64,000 nt of DNA from Lysinibacillus mangiferihumi (GTDB taxonomy: Bacteria; Bacillota; Bacilli; Bacillales_A; Planococcaceae). Below, one piece after another: positions 15,631 to 23,661 of the stretch. The notes beneath the pieces were generated by a model. It was not told the origin of the DNA. It did no database searches and saw only the letters and a list, made by a program, of their open reading frames with translations. The translations under genes were made by a program, and so were the position numbers. The stretch covers positions 1 through 64,000 of the forward strand of contig NZ_PYWM01000010.1 of NCBI RefSeq assembly GCF_003049665.1, in the 5' to 3' direction. The stretch's first letter is position 1. Every line of letters starts with the position of its first letter.

Positions 15631-15975
15631 ATGGTTAATATTTATAATGAAATTAATGCTTTGGAGGCTACTTTCCGTAAAACAGAGGAATTTAAAGCAT
15701 TGGAAGCCGCAGTCGCTGTAGTGAAGGCAGATGAAGATGCCATAAAGTTATTCCAAAACTTCCGCAAAATTCAGGTGGATTTACAGAAAAAACAAATGGC
15801 TGGTGAGGATTTACAAGAAGATGAACTGATTTATGCACAAAAAACTGCTCAGCTTGCGCAACAAAATGAGAAAATTGTAGCGATGCTTGAGGCAGAGATG
15901 AAGCTTAGTGGTGTAATCGAAGAAGTAAATCGTATTTTAGTAAAACCGATACAGTCGTTGTATGAAGGCATGTAA
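15631..15975 (+). CDS. yheA: YheA/YmcA-like YlbF-family protein
   Basis: 114-residue all-helical cytosolic protein of the YlbF/YheA/YmcA (Com_YlbF) family, close in length to B. subtilis YheA. Motifs: NEINALEATFRKTEEFKALEAAVAVVKADEDAIKLFQNFRKIQ and a C-terminal LSGVIEEVNRILVKPIQSLYEGM. YmcA and YlbF associate with RNase Y; whether YheA does is not established here. Start follows GAAAGGGGAAATAAGA. Second gene of the yheB-yheA operon. Confidence 0.92.
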   Translation: MVNIYNEINALEATFRKTEEFKALEAAVAVVKADEDAIKLFQNFRKIQVDLQKKQMAGEDLQEDELIYAQKTAQLAQQNEKIVAMLEAEMKLSGVIEEVNRILVKPIQSLYEGM

Positions 15976-16077
15976 GTAAGTCAAAAACTATAGTAGCTGA
16001 AAATAGTTGTCGATAGACTGTTACATGTTGCGACGAATAAATAAACGGTTATTTGCACATATAACAAAGTAAGTAGG

Positions 16078-16109
16078 AAAACGTGTCTCGGCTATTCGGG
16101 ACACGTTTT
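16078..16109 (+). terminator. Terminator after yheA
   Basis: Stem AAAACGTGTCTCG / CGGGACACGTTTT with one wobble pair and a short T-run. Confidence 0.7.
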
Positions 16110-16149
16110 CACTTTAGTTAACCGTAGCTTATATTATGGAGGGATTGTC

Positions 16150-16812
16150 ATGCATGTTTTAATTGAATGGGCTTATAAAACACCAAAGGGTGCGGGAACA
16201 GTATTAAGGTCAGAAGAAATGCCGGCAGCACAAGCTTTATTGTTGGCAGAAGATATGGAACGTACTGGACGTGTCAAATCACTACAATTTATTGACCGAC
16301 AGAATACGAACTGGTCTATCAAGGAGGTCAAGGCTTATTTAAAGGAAGTTGAAACAGAACCTCATAACATTACTGTTTATTTTGATGGAGGCTTTGACCG
16401 TACAACGAGACAATCTGGGCTTGGGTGTGCCATTTATTATGAGCAAAATGGTAAGCCCTATAGGTTAAGAAAAAATGCATTTTCTGCTGAACTTAAATCA
16501 AATAATGAGGCAGAATATGCCGCGCTATATTTAGGTTTAGTAGAGCTTGAATTATTGAATGCTCACCATCTACCGATACAGATTGTAGGCGATTCGCAAG
16601 TAGTTATTAATCAGCTAACTGGCGAGTGGCCAGCTTTGGAACAGGATTTTTCAGACTGGGCGGATAAAATCGATGCAAAATTAAGCGAGCTTGGCCTACA
16701 AGCAAACTATCAACTAATTTCCAGAAAAGAAAATACTGAAGCGGACAGATTGGCTACACAAGCATTAAACGGTATTGATATTACAGGGTTGAGTGAAATG
16801 ATAAAGGAATAA
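16150..16812 (+). CDS. RNase HI-like protein (YpeP-like)
   Basis: 220 residues. An N-terminal domain of about 65 residues with no assigned function (MHVLIEWAYKTPKGAGTVL) precedes an RNase H fold (about 72-205). All four acidic catalytic residues are present: D79 (YFDGG), E122 (NNEAEYAAL), D148 (VGDSQ) and D199 (NTEADRLA). It therefore should cleave the RNA of RNA-DNA hybrids, like the YpeP/YpdQ class, although some members of this class were inactive on standard substrates. The start follows TATGGAGGGATTGTC. Monocistronic with its own terminator. Confidence 0.85.
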   Translation: MHVLIEWAYKTPKGAGTVLRSEEMPAAQALLLAEDMERTGRVKSLQFIDRQNTNWSIKEVKAYLKEVETEPHNITVYFDGGFDRTTRQSGLGCAIYYEQNGKPYRLRKNAFSAELKSNNEAEYAALYLGLVELELLNAHHLPIQIVGDSQVVINQLTGEWPALEQDFSDWADKIDAKLSELGLQANYQLISRKENTEADRLATQALNGIDITGLSEMIKE

Positions 16813-16849
16813 TACACGAAAGTGAGGTGTCCAAATAATGATAGCTCCT

Positions 16850-16898
16850 AAGACTGAAGATAAGGTCAAAGAAATTTGACATTGTCTTCAGTCTTTTT
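16850..16898 (+). terminator. Terminator after the RNase H-like gene
   Basis: Arms AAGACTGAAGA and TCTTCAGTCTTTTT enclose a second short stem (GGTCAAA/TTTGAC). Confidence 0.8.
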
Positions 16899-16959
16899 AT
16901 TAACCATACATATTAGGTTTCGTGATGTTTTGAGGTAGGAGTCTTTGTGCTTACTTGTC

Positions 16960-17337
16960 CTATGCGAGCTGTTTATTTGTTACATACTTCGGATACTTTT
17001 TAGCGAATTGCTGTAAAGCTTGCTTGAAATGAAATGTATGCATAAAGTTTTGAGCTAAACGTAATTCATCAGAATAGTGAAGGATATGGCGAAAATGTTG
17101 TTGAATAAAGTTTCGGGCGTGTTTATAATGCTCGTTGATAGAGATAGCACCGTACATTTCTTGTTGATTGATAAGATAAATCAAATCACAAAGAACTTTT
17201 TGCCCACGATATTTCAGTAATATGGTCACATACAAAGTCTTTTCATCACAGCGTTGTAAATCAAAATGATGGAAAGCTACTTCTAATTGCTCAATGAAGT
17301 TAGAAACAGGAGAATACTTGTCTGTAACTAGAACCAC
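16960..17337 (-). CDS. Hypothetical protein, about 125 residues
   Basis: Not recognised. Start chosen at GTG 17337, 6 nt after AAAAGGTGGTG; the frame opens at GTG 17349 inside that site. The protein is soluble, rich in Gln, His and Tyr, with a predicted alpha/beta N-terminal half (VTDKYSPVSNFIEQLEVAFHHFDL, TLYVTILLKYRGQKVLCDLIYLI) and a helical C-terminal half (FIQQHFRHILHYSDELRLAQNFMHTFHFKQALQQFAKKYPKYV). No metal or nucleotide motif stands out. It lies divergent to hemZ, separated by about 180 bp of promoter space. Confidence 0.65.
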   Translation of the reverse strand: MVLVTDKYSPVSNFIEQLEVAFHHFDLQRCDEKTLYVTILLKYRGQKVLCDLIYLINQQEMYGAISINEHYKHARNFIQQHFRHILHYSDELRLAQNFMHTFHFKQALQQFAKKYPKYVTNKQLA

Positions 17338-17514
17338 TATCAACACCACCTTTTTTAAAATTATAAGTAATAGTACTTAATATGTCTATCGTTAGACGGA
17401 ATATTCTGTCATTATGGCAGTTTTGCTTATCATTAATAAAATTTGTTAAACTATTGAGGCAATCCATTTATTGAACAGAGTACACTGGAATATTGAAAGA
17501 AGAGAGCGAATACG

Positions 17515-19020
17515 ATGAAAATTATTCAAATAGATCAAAAGTATCCTGAAGATTGGATTCGCGTGTTAAATCATATTGCGAATTTATTTTTTGAGGATTC
17601 GAAGTTGAGTACAAATGCACAAGAAGCGGAGATGTCAGTTGCATTCAGTTACCGCGTTGATGCTAATTTTACTGTCTATACAAGCGCGGTATTAGAGGTT
17701 GATGGTAAACGCTATACAAATGATTACCATATTGAATATGCGACAGAAGCTGTTGGACGTGAGCAAAATATTCGTATGAAACGTGCATTATCGCATGTAT
17801 TTTTAGATGTGCTCGAGCAACATACGGGGATGCATCAACAATGGGGTATTTTAACAGGTGTCCGTCCTACAAAGCTCTATCACAAATTCCGTAAAGCTGG
17901 TATGGATGACGCAGCAATTGCGGAAGTGTTAATTCGTGATTTTCGATTGTCAGAGGAAAAGGTAGCATTGTTGAAAAAAATTGTTGAACGACAGTTAGTT
18001 ACTATTCCTGACTTAGACCATATCGGGAAAGAGATTAGCGTTTATATTGGCATTCCGTTCTGCCCAACCAAATGCGCTTATTGTACCTTCCCGGCCTATG
18101 CGATTGGTAGTAACCGTAAGCAGGGGCGTGTGACCACGTTTTTAGATGGACTACACATCGAATTACGTGAAATGGGTAAATGGCTGACAGAAAATAACAT
18201 GACAATAACTTCTATTTATTGGGGCGGGGGTACACCCACTTCAATCGAAGCACATGAAATGGATGCATTATATCAAACGATGTATGATTCTTTCCCACAT
18301 CCTGAAACGATTCGTGAGGTAACAGTTGAAGCCGGTCGTCCGGATACGATTACACCAGAAAAATTAGCTGTTTTAAAAAAGTGGGGCATTGATCGAATTA
18401 GTGTTAATCCGCAGTCTTATACAGATGAAACACTGAAGGCAATCGGACGTCATCATACGGTACAAGAAACGGTTGATAAGTTTTGGTTAGCACGTGAATC
18501 CGGTATGAATAATATTAATATGGATTTAATTATTGGCTTGCCGAATGAAGGGACAGAGGAGTTCCAACATTCTTTAGAGGAATCAGCAAAAATGCAACCA
18601 GAGTCGTTAACTGTGCACACGTTATCCTTTAAACGTGCTTCAGAAATGACGCGTAATAAAGATAAATATAAAGTAGCTGATCGCGATACGGTAGCAGAAA
18701 TGATGCAGATGGCACAAGTGTGGACGAAGGAAAATGATTATGTTCCCTATTATCTATACCGTCAAAAAAATATTTTAGGTAATTTAGAAAATGTAGGCTA
18801 TAGTAAAGCAGGCGAAGAAAGCATTTATAATATTGTCATTATGGAGGAAGTGCAGACGATTTTAGGGATTGGCTGTGGAGCATCTTCTAAATTTGTTCAC
18901 CCTGAGACAGGGAAGATTACACAGTTCCATAATCCAAAAGATCCGGCGGCTTATATCATGACGTTTGAAGAAGCCATAGGTAAAAAAATCGAGCTATTAA
19001 ATGATTTATATCATGCCTAA
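17515..19020 (+). CDS. hemZ: HemZ-type radical SAM protein (oxygen-independent coproporphyrinogen dehydrogenase family)
   Basis: 501 residues, identical in length to B. subtilis HemZ as remembered. The radical SAM cysteines are C183, C187 and C190 (CPTKCAYC), followed by the GGGTPTS motif, the VEAGRPDTIT strand and RISVNPQSY. An N-terminal extension of about 170 residues without Fe-S ligands is typical of HemZ as opposed to HemN. It probably oxidatively decarboxylates coproporphyrinogen III anaerobically or plays a related role; the aerobic haem genes hemEHY lie at 53.5-57 kb. Start ATG follows AGAAGAGAGCGAATACG. A hairpin terminator follows within 6 bp. Confidence 0.9.
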   Translation: MKIIQIDQKYPEDWIRVLNHIANLFFEDSKLSTNAQEAEMSVAFSYRVDANFTVYTSAVLEVDGKRYTNDYHIEYATEAVGREQNIRMKRALSHVFLDVLEQHTGMHQQWGILTGVRPTKLYHKFRKAGMDDAAIAEVLIRDFRLSEEKVALLKKIVERQLVTIPDLDHIGKEISVYIGIPFCPTKCAYCTFPAYAIGSNRKQGRVTTFLDGLHIELREMGKWLTENNMTITSIYWGGGTPTSIEAHEMDALYQTMYDSFPHPETIREVTVEAGRPDTITPEKLAVLKKWGIDRISVNPQSYTDETLKAIGRHHTVQETVDKFWLARESGMNNINMDLIIGLPNEGTEEFQHSLEESAKMQPESLTVHTLSFKRASEMTRNKDKYKVADRDTVAEMMQMAQVWTKENDYVPYYLYRQKNILGNLENVGYSKAGEESIYNIVIMEEVQTILGIGCGASSKFVHPETGKITQFHNPKDPAAYIMTFEEAIGKKIELLNDLYHA

Positions 19021-19025
19021 AGAGC

Positions 19026-19062
19026 AAAGTGTTAGATTGAGTGTGACCAATCTAACACTTTT
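19026..19062 (+). terminator. Terminator hairpin, dispersed GTGTTAGATTG family copy 2
   Basis: Arms AAAGTGTTAGATTG (19026-19039) and CAATCTAACACTTTT (19048-19062), 5 bp after the hemZ stop codon. Confidence 0.88.
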
Positions 19063-19080
19063 GCTGTTTTAATGTCTATG

Positions 19081-19203
19081 AATCGCCAGTAAAAGTTTGT
19101 GAATCGCCACAAAATGACCATGAACCGCCACAAAGACAGGGCGAATCGCCACAAAATGACCATGAACCGCCACAAAGGCAGGACAAATCGCCACAAAAAC
19201 TTC
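19081..19203. repeat. Exact 21 bp tandem array after hemZ
   Basis: CGCCA cores start at 19084, 19105, 19126, 19147, 19168 and 19189: six units with an invariant 21 bp period. Two unit types alternate (GAATCGCCACAAAATGACCA and GAACCGCCACAAAG-CAGG), making a 42 bp higher-order repeat. The period matches that of the array at 1-313, though the sequences differ. The minus-strand open frame with a 7-residue repeat has no ribosome binding site. Confidence 0.85.
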
Positions 19204-19238
19204 CTCTAGCTTTTGAATTTATTGTTATTATAATAATT

Positions 19239-19252
19239 TGTAAGCGCTTAAC
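19239..19252 (+). promoter_or_regulatory. Candidate cre site before glycerate kinase gene
   Basis: TGTAAGCGCTTAAC has the palindromic TAAGCGCTTA centre of CcpA sites, about 70 bp before the start codon; the 3' end departs from the consensus. Confidence 0.45.
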
Positions 19253-19320
19253 ATTTGATATTCTATAGGATTGTCCGACTGCTAACACCAAGGTAAATAT
19301 GAACAGAGTGGGGGTATAAA

Positions 19321-20451
19321 ATGAAAGTCATTATTTGTCCAGATGCTTATAAAGGTACTTTATCTGCATTTGAGGTTGCAAATGCAATGCAGGCAGGCGT
19401 CTTGGATGTAGATCAAGCAATTGAGACAGTTATTTTACCAGTAGCGGATGGAGGAGAGGGTACATTAGAATCACTTATTGCTTCAACAGGCGGGAGATAT
19501 ATTTCAGCAAGTGTACTTGATCCGCTAGGCAGAATGATTAAAGCAAACTATGGAGTGCTTGGGGATGAAGAAACCTGTGTCATTGAGATGGCACAAGCTT
19601 CGGGTATTATGCTGTTGCAGGACAGCGAAAAAAACCCTGAGCTTGCATCAACGTATGGCACGGGACAGTTAATTAAGGCTGCGCTAGATAAAGGTTTTCG
19701 TAAGTTTATTATCGGTATTGGTGGCAGTGCCACAAATGATGCGGGTATTGGTCTATTACAGGCACTTGGGCTGCAATTTAGGAAAGGTGATGGTTCATCC
19801 ATTGCTAATGGCGTGTCGGGATTACTAGATTTAGCATCCATTGATAGTAGTCAACTCGATGTACGGTTGTCTGAGGCAACATTTACTATTGCTTGTGATG
19901 TGGATAATCCTTTGATTGGAGAGCGCGGAGCTACAGCAATTTTTGGTCCGCAAAAGGGTGTCAAAGAGCATGAAATTGCTTTGTTTGATGAGTGTTTAAA
20001 ACGATTTGCAGATATTGTGGAAAGACAATTTCACATTCGTTTACACGATTATAAAGGAGCTGGTGCGGCAGGAGGCGTTGGTGGCGCATTAATTGCCTTT
20101 TTAAATGGCACTTTCCAAGCAGGCATAGATATTGTGTTAGAGGCTGTACAGTTAAAAAGGCATCTACTAGACGCTCAAATAGTTATTACTGGTGAGGGCA
20201 AATCGGATCGTCAAACATTACATGGAAAGGCGCCATTGGGGGTAGCGCTAGCTGCAAAATCAACAAATGCTCATGTTGTGCTATTGTCTGGTGCTATTGA
20301 TGAAAAGGATAAGCCTGCTTTGCTTGATTTTTTTACCGTTGTGGAATCACTAGTAGATGAATCCACTACTGTTGTGCAGGCAATGCAAGAACCATATCGT
20401 TTTATTCGCATGAAAACAAAACAAATAGTAGCGCATTACGTGAAAAATTGA
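19321..20451 (+). CDS. glxK: Glycerate kinase (type 1, GlxK/GarK family)
   Basis: 376-residue cytosolic kinase phosphorylating D-glycerate to 2- or 3-phosphoglycerate. Family marks: MKVIICPDAYKGTLSAFEVANAM, LPVADGGEGTLESL, FIIGIGGSATNDAGIGLLQALG, the FGPQKGV motif, GAGAAGGVGGALIAFLNG and ITGEGKSDRQTLHGKAPLGVA. Start ATG follows GAGTGGGGGTATAAA. A cre-like site lies about 70 bp upstream, in line with carbon catabolite control, which is inferred. The stop codon is directly followed by two copies of a dispersed 21 bp repeat. Confidence 0.94.
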   Translation: MKVIICPDAYKGTLSAFEVANAMQAGVLDVDQAIETVILPVADGGEGTLESLIASTGGRYISASVLDPLGRMIKANYGVLGDEETCVIEMAQASGIMLLQDSEKNPELASTYGTGQLIKAALDKGFRKFIIGIGGSATNDAGIGLLQALGLQFRKGDGSSIANGVSGLLDLASIDSSQLDVRLSEATFTIACDVDNPLIGERGATAIFGPQKGVKEHEIALFDECLKRFADIVERQFHIRLHDYKGAGAAGGVGGALIAFLNGTFQAGIDIVLEAVQLKRHLLDAQIVITGEGKSDRQTLHGKAPLGVALAAKSTNAHVVLLSGAIDEKDKPALLDFFTVVESLVDESTTVVQAMQEPYRFIRMKTKQIVAHYVKN

Positions 20452-20502
20452 GTGCCAGTCACCGAAACAATTCTGAATTCAGTGCCAGTCACGCAAACAA
20501 TT
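20452..20502 (+). repeat. Two copies of the GTGCCAGTCAC..CAAACAATT repeat
   Basis: 21 bp copies at 20452-20472 and 20482-20502, differing at two positions and spaced by 30 bp. The first starts at the base after the glxK stop codon. Further copies at 36912, 36990 and (inverted) 49040. Confidence 0.8.
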
Positions 20503-20622
20503 ATGATGTTTGTAGGAGCGAGAACTTGCTCAAAAAGCTATGCTAACTATTTTGAAAATATGCTAAAATAAGCGATATGAATGCTTTTTGTTCAAGTAGA
20601 AAAGAAGCTAGGAGCTGACACT

Positions 20623-21411
20623 ATGTCAATTAATACAATTATTTTTGATTTGGATGATACGTTGTTATGGGACAAAAAATCTGTTAAAACAGCTTTTGAA
20701 AAAACATGTGAATATGCAGCGACAATACATAATGTGGATTCAGCAGCATTAGAGGAAGCAGTACGCAAAGAAGCACGTGCACTTTATGAAGGCTACGAAA
20801 CATATGATTATACAGTATTAATCGGTATTAACCCTTTTGAAGGGCTTTGGGGAACATTTGATGACCCTACTGATTCTTTCCAAAAAATGAAAAAACTTGT
20901 GCCAGGTTATCGTACTGAAGCATGGACCAAGGGTTTAGCGGCACTTGGTATAGACGATGCAAAGTTAGGTGCTGAACTAGGAGAACGCTTTGTAGCCGAA
21001 CGCAAAGTTTCACCTTTTTTATATGAAGATACTTTTACCGTTTTAGATGAGCTAAAAGGCAAATATCAACTGATATTACTAACGAACGGTGCACCAAGTT
21101 TACAAAATTTAAAGCTTGAAATTACACCTGAAATCGCACCGTACTTCGACCATATCATTATCTCTGGTGATTTTGGTAAAGGAAAACCAGATGCCTCTAT
21201 ATTTGAGCATGTGATGGAAACGGCGGGCATTACTGCTAGCGATGCTATTATGGTTGGCGATAACTTAAATACGGATATTTTAGGCTCTTCTCGAGTGGGT
21301 ATGCGCAATGTGTGGATTAACCGTGAAAACAACGAACTAACTGGGAATGTAACACCAACCTTTGAGGTAGATTCGTTAACAGCCTTATTAAAGCTTGTAC
21401 AAGAGCTTTAA
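20623..21411 (+). CDS. HAD-family hydrolase
   Basis: 262-residue haloacid dehalogenase-type phosphatase. Motif I FDLDDTLLW (nucleophile Asp and general acid Asp), motif II LLTNGAPSL, motif III Lys in GKGKPDASIFEHVM, motif IV VGDNLNTDILGSSRVGM. The long helical cap (about 15-110) is of the C1 type found in YjjG/YfnB nucleotidase-like members; the true substrate is unknown. Start ATG 20623 follows TAGGAG with 8 nt spacing; the ATG 42 bp upstream lacks a site. A strong terminator follows. Confidence 0.88.
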   Translation: MSINTIIFDLDDTLLWDKKSVKTAFEKTCEYAATIHNVDSAALEEAVRKEARALYEGYETYDYTVLIGINPFEGLWGTFDDPTDSFQKMKKLVPGYRTEAWTKGLAALGIDDAKLGAELGERFVAERKVSPFLYEDTFTVLDELKGKYQLILLTNGAPSLQNLKLEITPEIAPYFDHIIISGDFGKGKPDASIFEHVMETAGITASDAIMVGDNLNTDILGSSRVGMRNVWINRENNELTGNVTPTFEVDSLTALLKLVQEL

Positions 21412-21428
21412 TATCTTTACTATTTTTT

Positions 21429-21462
21429 AAGTACTGATTGTTAAATGGTCAGTACTTTTTTT
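21429..21462 (+). terminator. Terminator after the HAD hydrolase gene
   Basis: Arms AAGTACTGA and TCAGTACTT followed by a T-run. Confidence 0.85.
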
Positions 21463-21493
21463 ATGCAAACATATTGGGGTCTAGTAATTTAAA

Positions 21494-21522
21494 TTGTCTG
21501 AAAACTAAAAATATACTATGAT
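21494..21522 (+). promoter_or_regulatory. Candidate sigma-A promoter of the aromatic pathway regulator
   Basis: TTGTCT, exactly 17 bp, then TATGAT. Predicted start near 21529, giving a leader of about 180 nt. Confidence 0.6.
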
Positions 21523-21600
21523 TGTTAGTAAACTTAAACACTTTAAATCTTCGAATTATCTATCTGGCAACGCTTTTGTGCTCTTCTTTGTTTAATGTCA

Positions 21601-21614
21601 AGAAAACGCTTACT
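21601..21614 (+). promoter_or_regulatory. Candidate cre site in the regulator leader
   Basis: AGAAAACGCTTACT matches the CcpA site consensus except at the first base. It lies about 70 bp downstream of the predicted transcription start, where a bound CcpA could act as a roadblock. Confidence 0.4.
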
Positions 21615-21706
21615 TATTCGTCTGGGAAATCGTAGTAGTAAGGGAAGATGTGTAGACAGTAAAAACATGATGGGAGAAAACAGCATGTTTATGGGGGTGC
21701 CTATTC

Positions 21707-23491
21707 ATGAAAGCAAATCGTTTAGTGTTTGAAAATGCTATAGATATTAATCCACGCTCAGGCATTATAAAATTCAATGGGAATCGAATGATTTTAAAGT
21801 CAGCTGAAGCGCTTGGCTTTTTTAGACGTGATATTATTCAAACCTTGAATATGGAGCGTGCAAAAGGTTTTTTATTACGATATGGCTGGGCGTGTGGCTA
21901 CAGTGCTGGTGGCTCTATCGAGAAAATGTACAACTGGAAAGAGTTAAAAGAGTTAATTAGGGCTGGTGCTGCCATTCATACATTAGAGGGCGTTGTCAGT
22001 GTACAAATTGATGTATTAGAAATAACTAATGACAAATTTGAAATGGAAGGTAAATGGTTTCATTCTTACGAGGCAGAGGAACATGTCCGCCATTTTGGTT
22101 TTAGTGATGAAAGTGTTTGTTGGACATTAATCGGTTATGTAGCAGGCTTTTTAGCCAAAACGTATCCAAAAGAGATTGTCGTTTTTGAGGAAAAATGCCG
22201 GGGGAAATGCGATGATTATTGTAAATTTGTTGTACGGACAAAGGAGCACGCTACTGAAGAACAGTTGGAAATATTACGCTACTTTCAAGATACTTCGTTA
22301 GCTGATGAATTAGATAATACATTTAATGAGTTAAAAAGTCTCAATAATTCCATTGTGCATTCAGACACTATTCATAAACAAATGACACATGCAATGCTTG
22401 AAGGATATACATTAAACCAGCTGTTATACCTGTTAAGTGATGCGTTACAATGCAGTGTAACTGTGGAACGAAGATACTTAATGAAACCAATTGGTTACTA
22501 TTTTATACATGAGGATGATGAACGACTTTATATAGAAGCGAGTCGTAAGAAAAAAGAGTTTCGCCATGAATATGATATTATGACAATGAAAAAACAATTG
22601 GGTACATTGGTAATTTTAAGTCACAAAGCATTAACACGTGAACAGGAAATGATTATTGAACGCGCTGTAACGGTTTTTTCGATTTATTTATATACACAAA
22701 TACAAATCGCACAATCGCAGTGGAAGAAAAAATCGGATTTTTTAGATGAAGTTATGAGTCAACAATCTCCTTCTGAGGAGCTTATTAAAAAAGCACGAAA
22801 TATTTTTTATTTTGATCCGAGTAAAAATAATCGTGTTATCGTTATAACAATGGAACAGGAAGAACCCGAAATAGTGCATAGCTTTTTAGCTACTGAGTAT
22901 TTAAATGTGGAGTGCTTTATTAAAAATCAGGAAGTACTGCTTATTCTTGAAGATTGCAAGAAAGATGTTCAATATATGTCGAACTTCCTTAGCGGTCTAT
23001 CGAAAAGGGTAATGGAGCGCTTTAAGCAAGCAACTTTCCAAATTGGCGTAGGAAAAAATGCAGAGAAGTTAGAAGAAATCGGGAATAGCTATAACGATGC
23101 GAAATTAATATGCCAATTTTTACGTTACGCAGCCCCACAACAGACACAAGCGGCCATTTATGAAAACTTCCAGCATATTATGTTATTTTTAAAAACGACA
23201 AATCCAAGAGAGCTTTTACAGTTTTATAAAGAGGTACTTGGTCAGTTATTAGAATATGATGAGCAAAATCATGCAACACTTGTCCATACGTTAGAAGTCT
23301 TTTTAAACCATAGCGGTAACGTCAATCAAACTGCAAAAGCTTTGAATCTATCAATCCCTGGTTTTCGTTATCGTATGGAAAAAATTGAATCATTATTGCA
23401 GGAAGACATGCGTATAGGGGATGGTCGTTTTCGCTGTCATTTAGCGTTAAAAATTTATTATGCAATTAAAACTTTAGAAAATGAAAAATGA
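21707..23491 (+). CDS. XylR_N/V4R sensor fused to PucR-type HTH: aromatic catabolism activator
   Basis: 594 residues. The N-terminal third is the effector region of XylR/DmpR activators: XylR_N (about 10-100; GNRMILKSAEALGFFRRDI, RYGWACGYSAG) and a V4R domain (about 105-185) with the cysteine pattern CWTLIGYVAGF...FEEKCRGKCDDYC that holds zinc in that family. The sigma-54 AAA+ module of XylR is absent. Instead there is a PucR/CdaR-like middle and a C-terminal HTH_30 (about 530-580; LEVFLNHSGNVNQTAKALNLSIPGFRYRMEKIE). It should therefore activate sigma-A promoters on binding phenol-like effectors. It sits directly upstream of the meta-cleavage operon, with a terminator between. Start follows GGGGGTGCCTATTC. 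Confidence 0.88.
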   Translation: MKANRLVFENAIDINPRSGIIKFNGNRMILKSAEALGFFRRDIIQTLNMERAKGFLLRYGWACGYSAGGSIEKMYNWKELKELIRAGAAIHTLEGVVSVQIDVLEITNDKFEMEGKWFHSYEAEEHVRHFGFSDESVCWTLIGYVAGFLAKTYPKEIVVFEEKCRGKCDDYCKFVVRTKEHATEEQLEILRYFQDTSLADELDNTFNELKSLNNSIVHSDTIHKQMTHAMLEGYTLNQLLYLLSDALQCSVTVERRYLMKPIGYYFIHEDDERLYIEASRKKKEFRHEYDIMTMKKQLGTLVILSHKALTREQEMIIERAVTVFSIYLYTQIQIAQSQWKKKSDFLDEVMSQQSPSEELIKKARNIFYFDPSKNNRVIVITMEQEEPEIVHSFLATEYLNVECFIKNQEVLLILEDCKKDVQYMSNFLSGLSKRVMERFKQATFQIGVGKNAEKLEEIGNSYNDAKLICQFLRYAAPQQTQAAIYENFQHIMLFLKTTNPRELLQFYKEVLGQLLEYDEQNHATLVHTLEVFLNHSGNVNQTAKALNLSIPGFRYRMEKIESLLQEDMRIGDGRFRCHLALKIYYAIKTLENEK

Positions 23492-23492
23492 G

Positions 23493-23519
23493 AAAAGTCA
23501 GCGATTTCGCTGGCTTTTT
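23493..23519 (+). terminator. Terminator of the regulator gene
   Basis: Arms AGTCAGCGA and TCGCTGGCT (one wobble) with a T-run, just after the stop codon; it insulates the regulator from the catabolic operon. Confidence 0.75.
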
Positions 23520-23571
23520 CTATTTTATACGAAAATTTCTTTCAAATTTTAAAGAAAAAAAAGAGAAGACT

Positions 23572-23608
23572 ATACTTTTTGTTAATTATCAAAAAATTCA
23601 AAAAGTAT
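23572..23608 (+). promoter_or_regulatory. Candidate operator of the meta-cleavage operon
   Basis: Inverted repeat ATACTTTTTG (23572-23581) / CAAAAAGTAT (23599-23608), 10 bp arms with a 17 bp centre, about 55 bp upstream of the first structural gene. It is the best candidate binding site for the upstream regulator; AT-rich composition lowers confidence. Confidence 0.45.
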
Positions 23609-23661
23609 TAAATTGAAATAGACATGTCAAACAAGAAAAAAGATTTGTAGGAGGGAAGGGA

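Noticed and set aside
16840..16881. Thirteen-codon frame behind GAGGTG, overlapping a terminator
   Set aside because: It lies in the 3' region of the RNase H-like gene and overlaps the hairpin; too short to support.
19076..19291. Minus-strand frame with a seven-residue Cys/Gly repeat
   Set aside because: A 21 bp period gives a heptad repeat in any frame; there is no ribosome binding site and it lies just behind a terminator.
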